A stretch of 64,000 bases of DNA from Ectopseudomonas guguanensis. GTDB lineage: Bacteria > Pseudomonadota > Gammaproteobacteria > Pseudomonadales > Pseudomonadaceae. The translations under genes and the position numbers were made by a program. Position 1 is the first letter of the stretch; the number at the start of each line of letters is the position of its first letter. Positions 9,066 to 17,306 of this stretch are shown here, piece after piece. Where the stretch lies: the NCBI RefSeq assembly GCF_900104265.1, contig NZ_FNJJ01000001.1:260557-324556 (forward strand), given 5' to 3'. The notes beneath the pieces were generated by a model. The model saw only the letters and a list, made by a program, of their open reading frames with translations. It ran no database searches and was not told where the DNA came from.

Positions 9066-9874
9066 TGCCCAGCGGTCACCTGCCCAGACTCAACGTTCAA
9101 GACTTCCGCTTCCTCCAGCGCCTGATGCTGGAGGAATCGGGCATCCGCATGGCCGAACAGAAACGCACCCTGGTCGCAGGACGTCTGATGGGGCGCCTGC
9201 GCTCACTGCAGCTGCAGGACTACAGCCAGTATCTGCAACTGCTCAACCGGCCGGAGTCGGTGGACGAGCGGCGCACGGTGATCGACCTGCTGACCACCAA
9301 CGAGACCTACTTCTTCCGCGAGCCGCAGCACTTCACCGTACTCGGCGAATGGGTAGCCAGTCAGCGCCGCCCTCTGCACCTGTGGAGCGCGGCCAGCTCC
9401 TCCGGAGAAGAGGCCTTCAGCATGGCGATGACCGTGGCCGAACACGCCCGCACCCAGGACTGGTCGGTATTCGCCAGCGACATCAGCCGCCGCGTGCTGG
9501 AGCGCGCGCGCAGCGCCACCTATTCCATCGACCAGGCCGGGCAGTTCCCTGCCGGCTGGCTCAAGCGTCACTGCCTGCGCGGCGTGGAGGAAAGCGAGGG
9601 GTTGCTGCGCATCAGCCAGCCGCTGCGTCACCGGGTGACCTTCGCCGAGGTCAACCTGATGCGCCCGCTGTCCCAGGGCATCGGCCCGTTCGACGTGATC
9701 TTCCTGCGCAACGTGCTGATCTACTTCGCTGCCGAGCAGAAGCGCGAGATCGTCAACCGCCTGCTCGAGCGCCTGCGCCCGGGCGGCCTGCTGTTCATCG
9801 GCCATGCCGAAAGCCTGCACGGTTTCGGCCTGCCGCTGCGTACCCTGCGCCCGTCGGTCTTCGAGCGCCAATGA
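9065..9874 (+). CDS. cheR: Chemoreceptor glutamate methyltransferase CheR
   Basis: 269 residues from ATG at 9065. The N-terminal helical CheR_N domain is followed by the SAM-binding fold: [33 protein letters not shown] (SAM loop), [15 protein letters not shown] and [13 protein letters not shown]. It methylates receptor glutamates for adaptation, opposing CheB. No TPR domain is fused to it. Confidence 0.95.
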   Translation: MPSGHLPRLNVQDFRFLQRLMLEESGIRMAEQKRTLVAGRLMGRLRSLQLQDYSQYLQLLNRPESVDERRTVIDLLTTNETYFFREPQHFTVLGEWVASQRRPLHLWSAASSSGEEAFSMAMTVAEHARTQDWSVFASDISRRVLERARSATYSIDQAGQFPAGWLKRHCLRGVEESEGLLRISQPLRHRVTFAEVNLMRPLSQGIGPFDVIFLRNVLIYFAAEQKREIVNRLLERLRPGGLLFIGHAESLHGFGLPLRTLRPSVFERQ

Positions 9875-9896
9875 CGTCACTGCCTGGAGTGCCACC

Positions 9897-10964
9897 ATGC
9901 CCAGCGCCGCACAGATCAAGGTCTTCATCGTCGACGACTCGGCATTGGTACGCCAGGTACTGACCACCTGCCTGGACAGCCATCCGGGTATCCAGGTGAT
10001 CGGCCAGGCCGCCGACCCGCTGTTCGCCCTGGAAAAGATGCACAAGCAATGGCCAGACGTGCTGGTGCTGGACGTGGAAATGCCGCGCATGGACGGCATC
10101 ACCTTCCTGCGCAAGATCATGGCCGAACGGCCGACGCCGGCGATCATCTGCTCCACTCTCACCGAGGCCGGCGCCGCAGTGACCCTGGATGCGCTGGCCG
10201 CCGGCGCCGTGGGCGTGTTCACCAAGGCCAGGCTGGGCCTGCGCGAAAGCCTGCAGCAGATGTCCGGCGACCTGATCCGGCAGATCGAGGTCGCCGCCCG
10301 CAGCCAACCGCGCGCGATGCCGCGCAAGACGGTCGAAGCGCCGCCCGCCACGGCAGTCAAGAGCGAACGCGCAGCGGCCGCTCACCTGACCACCACCGAC
10401 CGCGTGGTGGCGCTGGGCACGTCCACCGGCGGCACCCAGGCTCTGGAGGTGGTGCTGCGCCAGCTACCGGTGGACTGCCCCGGTATCGTCATCGTCCAGC
10501 ACATGCCGGAGAAGTTCACCGCCGCCTTCGCCCAGCGCCTGGACAGCGTCTGCGAAATCGAGGTGCGCGAGGCGCGTCATATGGACCGCGTGCGCCCCGG
10601 CCTGGCACTGGTGGCGCCGGGCGGCCGGCACATGCAGCTCAAGCGCAGCGGCGCGCAGTACTTCGTCGAGGTGCTCGACGGCCCGCCGGTCAACCGCCAT
10701 CGTCCGTCGGTGGACGTGCTGTTCCGCTCGGTGGCCCGGCATGCCGGACACAACGCGCTAGGGGTGATCATGACCGGCATGGGTGACGACGGCGCCCGCG
10801 GCCTGCTCAGCATGCGCGAAGCCGGCGCGCGCACCGTGGCGCAGGACGAGGCCAGCTGCGTGGTCTTCGGCATGCCCAAGGAGGCCCTGCGCCTGGGCGC
10901 GGCACAGGGCACCGAATCGCTGCAGGGCATACCGCGGCTGATCGAACAATACGGGCGCGGCTGA
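9897..10964 (+). CDS. cheB: Chemoreceptor methylesterase/deamidase CheB
   Basis: 355 residues. Receiver domain with phospho-acceptor D59 ([13 protein letters not shown]) then a linker rich in A, P and R, and the catalytic esterase domain. The catalytic serine is in [12 protein letters not shown], the histidine in [17 protein letters not shown] and the aspartate in GMGDDGARG. Last gene of the che operon; cheD, which often lies beside cheB in this cluster type, is absent here. Confidence 0.95.
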   Translation: MPSAAQIKVFIVDDSALVRQVLTTCLDSHPGIQVIGQAADPLFALEKMHKQWPDVLVLDVEMPRMDGITFLRKIMAERPTPAIICSTLTEAGAAVTLDALAAGAVGVFTKARLGLRESLQQMSGDLIRQIEVAARSQPRAMPRKTVEAPPATAVKSERAAAAHLTTTDRVVALGTSTGGTQALEVVLRQLPVDCPGIVIVQHMPEKFTAAFAQRLDSVCEIEVREARHMDRVRPGLALVAPGGRHMQLKRSGAQYFVEVLDGPPVNRHRPSVDVLFRSVARHAGHNALGVIMTGMGDDGARGLLSMREAGARTVAQDEASCVVFGMPKEALRLGAAQGTESLQGIPRLIEQYGRG

Positions 10965-11198
10965 AGCCGCCTGGCTTGACCGATCCGTCAGGCTCGACCT
11001 GACATCTCAGCAGCATCGACTATGCTCTGCCGGTGCGGCGCCGCAGTTCATCCATCTGATCCGCAACACCCTCCGCGTCATCTGCCGGCCGGCCGCTTGC
11101 CATGGATCTCCGGACTTCTGTCCGGACAAAAAGGGAGCGTCCCTCATGCACAGTTCCTCTCTTCATATCCCACTTCGACCAGCCAAGGCGGTGCTGCC

Positions 11199-11843
11199 AT
11201 GACCTGCCGGGTATTGCTGGCCGACGACCATGCGGTGATTCGCGCCGGCGTGCGCGCGATGATTCAGGACATCGACGACTACACCATCGTCGGCGAGGCC
11301 GAGGACGGCAAGGAAACCGTGGAGCTGGCACGCGAGCTGGAGCCGGACATCATCCTGCTGGACATCTCCATGAAGCGGGTCAGCGGCCTGGAAGCCCTGC
11401 AGGTGCTCAATCGTCATTCACCGGATTGCAAGGTGCTGATCCTGTCCATGCATACCGGCCCGGAGGTGGTGCTCGAGGCCCTGCAGAAAGGCGCCCACGG
11501 TTACCTGCTCAAGGACGCCGCCGCCATCGAGCTGCGCCTGGCGCTGGAGGCAGTACGCCGCGGCGATCGCTATCTGAGTTCGGCCATCGTGCAACCGGTG
11601 ATCGAGCAGGCGGTTTGCAAGGTCAACGCCCACGCCGAGCACGGCCTGACCGAGCGCCAGCTGGAGATACTGCGCCTGATCACCCGCGGCGAGTCGACCC
11701 GCTCCATCGCCAACGGCCTGGGCCTGAGCGTGAAGACCGTGGAGGCGCACCGCGCGCAGATCATGAAACGCCTGCAGATCCACGACGTGCCGAGCCTGGT
11801 GCTCTATGCCGTGCGCGAGGGCATCATCAGCCCGGACGACTGA
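11199..11843 (+). CDS. NarL/FixJ-family response regulator
   Basis: 214 residues from MTCRVLLADDHAVIRAG; the frame is open further upstream but family similarity begins here. Receiver domain with D55 (IILLDISMKRVSG) and C-terminal LuxR-type helix-turn-helix (LTERQLEILRLITRGES, SVKTVEAHRAQIMKRL). There is no sensor kinase gene next to it, so it is an orphan. It lies 234 bases after cheB on the same strand and could be a transcriptional output of that kinase cluster, which is only a suggestion. Confidence 0.88.
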   Translation: MTCRVLLADDHAVIRAGVRAMIQDIDDYTIVGEAEDGKETVELARELEPDIILLDISMKRVSGLEALQVLNRHSPDCKVLILSMHTGPEVVLEALQKGAHGYLLKDAAAIELRLALEAVRRGDRYLSSAIVQPVIEQAVCKVNAHAEHGLTERQLEILRLITRGESTRSIANGLGLSVKTVEAHRAQIMKRLQIHDVPSLVLYAVREGIISPDD

Positions 11844-11852
11844 CGGACGCCG

Positions 11853-12755
11853 TTACCCCGCGCGGCCCAGCAATGCGCAGCGCGGCGGCAGGTGCAGACG
11901 CAGTGCCGCCGGGCGCGTCTCGAACCGCAATCGGCTGCTTTGCGTCGGCTCGCCATCGAGATTCAGATCGAGGCCCTCCAGCGCTTCGACCTCCAGCCAG
12001 GGCAAGCGCGCGCTGACGGCCACGCTCTGCAGGCCGTGCATGCCGCCGGTGAGCAGCGTGCCGAGGGTGCTCACCACATCCTGTGCAGCCGGCACGATGC
12101 TGACATCCAGCAGGCCATCATCGACGGTCGCATCCGGGCAGAGCAGATGCCCGCCGCCAGCCTGACGACCATTGCCGATACCCAGGGCGAGAAATTCGCC
12201 CTGCCATTCGAAATCCGGGCCATGAAAGCGGCCTGCAGCGGCACGCACTTCGGAAAAGCGGCTAAGCCCGGTAAGCAGATAGGCGGCGCCACCCAGGACC
12301 TTCTTCAGGTCTTCCGACGTGTTGGCGGTAACGTTGGAGCCAAAGCCTCCGGTGGCCATGTTGAGAAAGGCGCGCTCGCCGGCCATGCCCACGTCCACCG
12401 CCACCGGCTCTACCTCGAGCAGCGCCAGCGCCGCTGCTGGCGTCAGCGGCACGCCAGCGGCGTGGGCGAAATCGTTGGCCGTACCCAGCGGCAAGAGTGC
12501 CAGACTGGCATCGCTGCGTGCCCTGACCAGCGCCTCGACCACATCACGCAGGGTGCCGTCACCGCCGCCCGCGATCAGCGTCGGATAACCGGCTGCCAGC
12601 CCCTCGTGCACCAGACGTTCGGCATCGCCGCCTTCCCAGGTCAGGCGCACGGCCAGATCCCAGCCGCGCTCGCGCAGGCCGTGCACCGCCGCCCTCACCT
12701 CTTCGTTCAACGCCTGCTTGCCATGCAGGATCAGCCAGGCCTTGCGCTCGCGCAT
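11853..12755 (-). CDS. yegS: Lipid kinase YegS-like
   Basis: 300 residues from MRERKAWLIL; the ATG is preceded by AAGGAGG at a good distance, so the ATG 24 bases upstream is less likely. Diacylglycerol-kinase catalytic fold: nucleotide-binding GGGDGTLRDVVEAL, then LPLGTANDFA and, in the C-terminal half, GGFGSNVTANT and PDATVDDGLLDV. YegS phosphorylates lipids such as phosphatidylglycerol in vitro; the physiological substrate is unsettled. Convergent with the response regulator, 9 bases apart. Confidence 0.9.
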   Translation of the reverse strand: MRERKAWLILHGKQALNEEVRAAVHGLRERGWDLAVRLTWEGGDAERLVHEGLAAGYPTLIAGGGDGTLRDVVEALVRARSDASLALLPLGTANDFAHAAGVPLTPAAALALLEVEPVAVDVGMAGERAFLNMATGGFGSNVTANTSEDLKKVLGGAAYLLTGLSRFSEVRAAAGRFHGPDFEWQGEFLALGIGNGRQAGGGHLLCPDATVDDGLLDVSIVPAAQDVVSTLGTLLTGGMHGLQSVAVSARLPWLEVEALEGLDLNLDGEPTQSSRLRFETRPAALRLHLPPRCALLGRAG

Positions 12756-12858
12756 CGCAGTCCTCCTTGAAAGGATCAACGAAAGCCTAGCGCCGGGCCT
12801 CCGCGAAAATTAATCGAATAAATGAATTGTTATTCTGAAAATATTGCGCTTTTAAATC

Positions 12859-12876
12859 GATCCATCCAAATGGATC
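12859..12876. promoter_or_regulatory. Small palindrome in the yegS/pirin divergent gap
   Basis: GATCCAT (12859-12865) and ATGGATC (12870-12876) form a perfect 7-bp inverted repeat with a 4-base spacer. It sits 57 bases before the pirin start, just after an AT-rich stretch (12808-12858). Possible operator; the regulator is not identifiable here. Confidence 0.35.
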
Positions 12877-12932
12877 ATGCGCCCAATCGACGCTGAATGG
12901 GACTGAGCCCATAGGCAACTGGAGGATTGACC

Positions 12933-13631
12933 ATGATCGATGTACGTCCGTTCGAACAACTCGGTGGCGCTCACCACGGCTGGCTGAATGCCCGCCATCA
13001 CTTTTCCTTCGCCGAATACTACGATGCCGAGCGGATGAACTGGGGCCGCCTGCGCGTCTGGAACGACGACGAGATCGCGCCGCACTCGGGCTTCCCGCCG
13101 CATCCGCACCGCGACATGGAAATCATTACCTACGTTCGCGAAGGGGCGATCAGCCATCAGGACAACCTGGGCAACAAGGGCCGTACCGAAGCGGGCGACG
13201 TGCAGGTGATGAGCGCCGGCACCGGCATCGCCCACAGCGAGTACAACCTGGAGGACGAAACCACCAAGATCTTCCAGATCTGGATCCAGCCGAATCAGGC
13301 CGGGTTGCCGCCGTCCTGGGGCGCCAAGCCGTTCCCCAAAGGCGAGCGCTCCGGAGCCTTCGTCACCCTGGCCAGCGGCTACGAGGAAGACGTCGATGCC
13401 CTGCGCATCCGCACCGACGCGCGACTGGTTGCCGCTACGGTCAAGGCCGGGCAAAGCGCCGAATATGCGCTGCAGCCGGGTCGCAAGGCCTATCTGGTAG
13501 GAGCCACCGGCGCCTTCACGGTCAACGGCGTAGCGGCCAAGGCACGCGACGGCGTGGCCATCGCCGATGAAACGCTGATCCGCGTCGAGGCCCAGGAAGA
13601 CAGCGAAATCGTGCTGGTGGATGTGGCTTGA
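12933..13631 (+). CDS. Pirin family protein
   Basis: 232 residues; ATG 12933 is preceded by GGAGGA at 12921-12926. Bicupin pirin with the iron-ligand motif PHPHRDMEIITYV and the second part of the metal site in GTGIAHSEYN. The glutamate and the three histidines expected of the metal-binding N-terminal cupin are visible. Bacterial pirins have been described as quercetinases and as metabolic regulators, so the exact role is open. Convergent with the FGGY kinase, separated by the heptamer repeat. Confidence 0.9.
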   Translation: MIDVRPFEQLGGAHHGWLNARHHFSFAEYYDAERMNWGRLRVWNDDEIAPHSGFPPHPHRDMEIITYVREGAISHQDNLGNKGRTEAGDVQVMSAGTGIAHSEYNLEDETTKIFQIWIQPNQAGLPPSWGAKPFPKGERSGAFVTLASGYEEDVDALRIRTDARLVAATVKAGQSAEYALQPGRKAYLVGATGAFTVNGVAAKARDGVAIADETLIRVEAQEDSEIVLVDVA

Positions 13632-13636
13632 GGGCA

Positions 13637-13722
13637 GGCTACAAGCCGCAGGCAAAAGCATCCGCCTGCAGCCTGTAGCCTGTAGCCTGTAGCCTGTAGC
13701 CTGTAGCCTGTAGCCTGTAGCC
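13637..13722. repeat. Heptamer tandem repeat GCCTGTA x7 with inverted arm
   Basis: Seven copies of GCCTGTA run from 13671 to 13719. A 17-base arm at 13637-13653 is the near-perfect (15/17) inverse of 13664-13680. It has the same design as 597-687, also between convergent genes and also expanded in 7-bp steps on one arm only. Confidence 0.9.
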
Positions 13723-13726
13723 GCTG

Positions 13727-15286
13727 TTATGCCGGATAGCCGGTGATCTTGCGAATGCGCTGGTACAGCGGCTTGAGCTGACGATACATGCGCTGATAGA
13801 CCTGCCCGTAGAGCTGCTGGTAAACGCGCTGGGCCTCCGGGTTCGGCTGGAATACCTGGCCGACGCGGGTCATGGCAGCGATGGCGCTCGGGTAATCCGG
13901 GTGCAAGCCCAGACCTACCGCGCAGTTGATCGCCGCACCCAGGCCGCTGGTCTCGTACAGGTGCGGGCGTTCGGCCGGCAGACCGAAGATGTCGGCGGTC
14001 AGCTGCATCGCCGCATCGCTCTGCGAACCGCCACCGGACACGCGCAGGCGCTCGATACGGGTGCCGGCGCGTTTCTCGATGCGCTCCTTGCCCTGACGCA
14101 GGGCATAGGCCAATCCCTCCAGAATCGCCCGATACAGATGCGCGCGGGTATGCACGTCGCCAAAGCCGATGATCGAACCCTTGGCTTCCAGGCCCGGCTC
14201 GCGGATGCCGGGCGTCCAGTAGGGCTGCAGCATCAGGCCCATGGAGCCGGGCGGCACGGCGTTGACCAGCTCGTCGAACAGCGCCTCGGGCGGCACCCCC
14301 AGCGCCTCGGCACGTTGCATCTCGCGCAGGCCGAATTCGCGCTTGAACCAGCTGACCATCCAGAAGCCGCGGTAGATCATCACCTCGGTATTGAAGTGAT
14401 CCGGTAGCGCCGCCGGGTAAGGCGGGATCAGCGGGATGGTTTCCAGATAGCGGCTGCGTATGGTGTTGATGGTCGCGGTGGTGCCGTAGGACAGACACGC
14501 GGTGCTGGGCTCAAGCGCGCCGGAACCCAACACCTCGCAGGCCTTGTCAGCCCCGGCGGCGATCAGCGGCAGGCCTTCGGGAATACCGGTATGGTGGCTG
14601 GCTGCGGCCGTGATGCTGCCCAGGCGCTCGCCCGGCTTGAACAGCTCGGGCAGTTGCTCGGGGCGCACCTTCAGCGCCTGCCATTTCCAGTCGCCCGGCG
14701 CCGCCCAGCGCAGGCGCTTGTAATCGAACGGCAGGTAGGCCACGCAGCTGCTGGTGGAATCGACGAAACGGCCGCACAGGCGCTGGGTGAGAAACCCGGA
14801 CAGCAGCAGTACCTTGTGCGTGCGATCCGCGATGTCCGGCTGATGCTGAGCCACCCAGTTGACCTCGGCCTGGGCGCGGAAGTGATCCACCGCCTCCTCC
14901 GCACGCGCCAGCTTGAACAGCCAGCCCCAGGGCCCCTTGATCCGTCCCTGCACCTCGGCGCGGCGCTGGTCGAGCCAGAGAATCGCCGGGCGCAGCGGCG
15001 TGCCCTGCTCGTCGACATGGATGATGCTGCCACGCTGGGTGGTCACCGCTACGCCCTTGATCAGACTGCGGTCGATGTCCACCTGCTGCCACAGCAGCCG
15101 GCAGGCCTCGCCGAGGCTGGCCCAGTAGTATTCCGGGTCCTGCTCGGCCCAGCCGGGCTGGCTGGAGAAATAGGGGTCGAGCTCGACCTTGCCCTTGGCC
15201 AGCAGGTTGCCTTGGGTATCGAACAGCAGCGCTCGCACGCTCTGGGTGCCGTTGTCGATGCTCAGCAGGTAGCTTGGTTCGCTCAA
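13727..15286 (-). CDS. FGGY-family carbohydrate kinase
   Basis: 519 residues starting from TTG at 15286 (LSEPSYLLSIDNGTQSVRAL); AAGGA lies 7 bases before it, and the upstream open frame runs through REP repeats and is not coding. The fold is that of glycerol/xylulose kinases: DNGTQSVRALLFD (phosphate 1), GVAVTTQRGSIIHVD, then LSYGTTATINT and VSGGGSQSDAAMQLTADIFG. It differs from true GlpK. The neighbours, a GlpD-like enzyme and an FAD-oxidase, suggest phosphorylation of a polyol or sugar alcohol that is then oxidised. The substrate is unknown. Confidence 0.88.
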   Translation of the reverse strand: MSEPSYLLSIDNGTQSVRALLFDTQGNLLAKGKVELDPYFSSQPGWAEQDPEYYWASLGEACRLLWQQVDIDRSLIKGVAVTTQRGSIIHVDEQGTPLRPAILWLDQRRAEVQGRIKGPWGWLFKLARAEEAVDHFRAQAEVNWVAQHQPDIADRTHKVLLLSGFLTQRLCGRFVDSTSSCVAYLPFDYKRLRWAAPGDWKWQALKVRPEQLPELFKPGERLGSITAAASHHTGIPEGLPLIAAGADKACEVLGSGALEPSTACLSYGTTATINTIRSRYLETIPLIPPYPAALPDHFNTEVMIYRGFWMVSWFKREFGLREMQRAEALGVPPEALFDELVNAVPPGSMGLMLQPYWTPGIREPGLEAKGSIIGFGDVHTRAHLYRAILEGLAYALRQGKERIEKRAGTRIERLRVSGGGSQSDAAMQLTADIFGLPAERPHLYETSGLGAAINCAVGLGLHPDYPSAIAAMTRVGQVFQPNPEAQRVYQQLYGQVYQRMYRQLKPLYQRIRKITGYPA

Positions 15287-15318
15287 GGTGTGGTCCTTCT
15301 TGTTATACGCATGGCTAC

Positions 15319-15379
15319 GTAGCCCGGATGAAATCCGGGAGCTGCCTGTTGGTTCGGTCCCGGATTTCATCCGGGCTAC
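15319..15379. repeat. REP-type palindrome, family A (TAGCCCGGATG)
   Basis: Perfect 22-bp arms (15319-15340 and 15358-15379) around a 17-base loop. The arm begins GTAGCCCGGATGAAATCC. The same arm recurs at 15612, 22628 and 40390. Confidence 0.9.
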
Positions 15380-15433
15380 AGCAAGTCTGGATCGGCGGAC
15401 TGCAGGCGCGCATGGCCTAACTCCAGGCCTGTA

Positions 15434-15493
15434 GGAGCGAGCTCTGCTCGCGAACGCGGCTGACGTAAAAGCTTCGCGAGCAGAGCTCGCTCC
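15434..15493. repeat. REP-type palindrome, family B (GGAGCGAGCTC)
   Basis: Perfect 21-bp arms at 15434-15454 and 15473-15493, starting GGAGCGAGCTCTGCTCGCG, 18-base loop. This is the GTAGGAGCGAGC..GCTCGCGAA type of REP common in Pseudomonas genomes. Confidence 0.9.
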
Positions 15494-15514
15494 CACGGCC
15501 AGCAGGCAGCGCCT

Positions 15515-15604
15515 TCATGCTGTCTCCGGCAGGCTGTAACAGCGCTTCCACAGCACCAAATAATCGCTCTCTTCCCGCTGCCAGCGCGCATCACTCCGAC
15601 CCAG
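15515..15604 (-). pseudogene. Detached duplicate of the 3' end of the GlpD-like gene
   Basis: Read on the minus strand from 15604, this codes for LGRSDARWQREESDYLVLW and continues KRCYSLPETA before a TGA. The last residues of the intact gene at 15721 are GWSDARWQREETDYLALW then RRCYSLPDDSE. Roughly 24 of 30 codons agree, with many synonymous differences, so this is a diverged copy of the C-terminus with no gene body attached. It is bracketed by REP palindromes on both sides, which may have mediated the rearrangement. Confidence 0.8.
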
Positions 15605-15611
15605 TGGCTAC

Positions 15612-15672
15612 GTAGCCCGGATGAAATCCGGGAGCTGCATCGTCGTTCATCCCCGGATTGCATCCGGGCTAC
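15612..15672. repeat. REP-type palindrome, family A
   Basis: Left arm 15612-15633 matches the copy at 15319. Right arm 15651-15672 carries GCA in place of AAA in the centre, so the arms are slightly imperfect. Confidence 0.85.
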
Positions 15673-15695
15673 AACCGGGTAGCAGCGGATTGTCG

Positions 15696-15716
15696 GTGTG
15701 CACGGCGCACCCTACG
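15696..15716. repeat. REP-type arm, family C (GTGCACGGCGCACCCTAC)
   Basis: Single arm, five bases before the GlpD-like stop codon. Paired copies of the same arm occur at 50161/50280 and 55023/55087. Confidence 0.75.
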
Positions 15717-15720
15717 TACA

Positions 15721-17304
15721 TCATTCGCTGTCATCCGGCAGGCTGTAACAGCGCCGCCACAACGCCAGATAATCCGTCTCTTCCCGCTGCCAGCGCGCAT
15801 CGCTCCAACCCAGGCGCGGCTGGCACAGCGCGCGGATGCGCGGCAGCTCGGCGCGGCCGCCTTCTGCCAGCAGCAGGCCCAGGCGGGTGCGGCGCAGCAG
15901 CAGGTCGTCCAGGTGCAGCACCAGCTCGCCCTCGGCGGCCCAGGCCAGTTCGGCCCACAGGGTGTTCGTACCCGCGACGCAGTCGCCGCCCACCTCGTCG
16001 ATCAGGCGCAGCACCTCGCCCAGCTGGCGGCCATGGCGGCCGGCCAGCCGCCGCTGCTGCGCCGGGCTCAATGCCGGCATCGGCGTCGGCGTACTCGAAG
16101 CGAAGACCGCGCCGCCCTGATCGTCCACCGCTTTGCCGACGAAGCCCGCGCAGGCGCGCAATACCTCCAGCGCCAGCAGGCGAAAGGTGGTCAGCTTGCC
16201 GCCGGCCAGGGTCACGCTGCCCGGCTCGATCCACAGCGCGTGTTCGCGCTTCTCATCCGAGGGTTTCAGCCCGGCGCTGCCATCGCCCACCACCGGGCGC
16301 ACGCCGGCCCAGGTCGACAGCACATCGCCGCGCATCACCTGGGCGGTCGGGAACTGCTGGGCACAGGCGGCCAACAGATAGTCGACCTCCTCGTGACTGA
16401 TCACCGCCTCGGTGTCCAGATCGTCCGCATGATCCAGATCGGTTGTGCCGATCACCGTCGCGCCCTCCCAGGGGAAGACGAATACCGGCCGGCCATCGGC
16501 CGCATGCATAAAGCTGAAGGCATGCGCCACCGGCAGGCGCCAGCTCGGCAGCAAAAGGTGGCTGCCGCGCAGCGGGCGGATGCAACCATTGCCGGGCTGA
16601 CGCAGGCGATCGGCCCAGGCGCCGGTGGCCTGGGCCACGGCGCGGCTGCGCAGGCGGTAGCGGTTGCCAGTCTCGATATCCTCGGCGAGTACACCGACTA
16701 CCTGCCCTGACTCACGCAGCAACTCGACCACGCGCATGCCATTGAGCGCCTCAGCGCCTTCGGCACGTGCCTCGCCCAGCACGCGCTGCACCAGGCGGGC
16801 ATCGTCGGTCACTGCGTCGAAGAAGCGCGTGCCGCCGAGCAGGCCGTCCTCGCGGATGCCCGGCGCCAGGTAACGCAGCTGCTGCAGCGGGTAGAACAGA
16901 TGGTTGCGTTTGCCGGCCAGGGCGTCGTACATGCTCAGCAGGCCGCCGAAGACCTTGGGCCCGGGGAAGCCGCCGCGGTAGTGCGGCATGACGAAGCTCA
17001 GCGGCTCCACCAGCCCCGGCGCCTCGCCGAGCAGACGCTGGCGCTCGCGCACCGAGTCGCGAGTCAGCCCGATCTGGCCCTTGGCGACGTAGCGCAGGCC
17101 ACCATGGACCATCTTCGACGAGCGACTGGAGGTGCCCCAGGCAAAGTCACGCTGCTCCAGCAGCAGGCAGCGCCAGCCGCGTCGCGCCGCCTCCCGCAGG
17201 ATGCCGGCGCCGCAGATACCGCCGCCGATCACCAGCAAGTCCCAGTCATGCGCGGCCAGCTCGGGCAGCGCACGCTCGCGCCAGCGGGCGTTCCACAGTT
17301 CCAT
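15721..17304 (-). CDS. FAD-dependent glycerol-3-phosphate dehydrogenase family protein
   Basis: 527 residues. N-terminal Rossmann FAD motif LLVIGGGICGAGILREAARRG, then SSRSSKMVHGGLRYVAKGQ, the family signature of GlpD/GlpO. The middle shows ATGAWADRLR and GTTDLDHADD, and a C-terminal helical DAO_C domain follows. Such enzymes pass electrons from sn-glycerol-3-phosphate to quinone or oxygen at the membrane. It is not beside glpFK/glpR, and its neighbours (FGGY kinase downstream, an FAD-oxidase 2 bases upstream) suggest a related phosphorylated polyol as substrate. Its 3' end is duplicated at 15515. Confidence 0.87.
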   Translation of the reverse strand: MELWNARWRERALPELAAHDWDLLVIGGGICGAGILREAARRGWRCLLLEQRDFAWGTSSRSSKMVHGGLRYVAKGQIGLTRDSVRERQRLLGEAPGLVEPLSFVMPHYRGGFPGPKVFGGLLSMYDALAGKRNHLFYPLQQLRYLAPGIREDGLLGGTRFFDAVTDDARLVQRVLGEARAEGAEALNGMRVVELLRESGQVVGVLAEDIETGNRYRLRSRAVAQATGAWADRLRQPGNGCIRPLRGSHLLLPSWRLPVAHAFSFMHAADGRPVFVFPWEGATVIGTTDLDHADDLDTEAVISHEEVDYLLAACAQQFPTAQVMRGDVLSTWAGVRPVVGDGSAGLKPSDEKREHALWIEPGSVTLAGGKLTTFRLLALEVLRACAGFVGKAVDDQGGAVFASSTPTPMPALSPAQQRRLAGRHGRQLGEVLRLIDEVGGDCVAGTNTLWAELAWAAEGELVLHLDDLLLRRTRLGLLLAEGGRAELPRIRALCQPRLGWSDARWQREETDYLALWRRCYSLPDDSE

Positions 17305-17306
17305 GC

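Noticed and set aside
15376..15663. 95-codon minus-strand ORF in the REP-rich gap
   Set aside because: It runs through two REP palindromes and reads the detached GlpD tail in the wrong frame.
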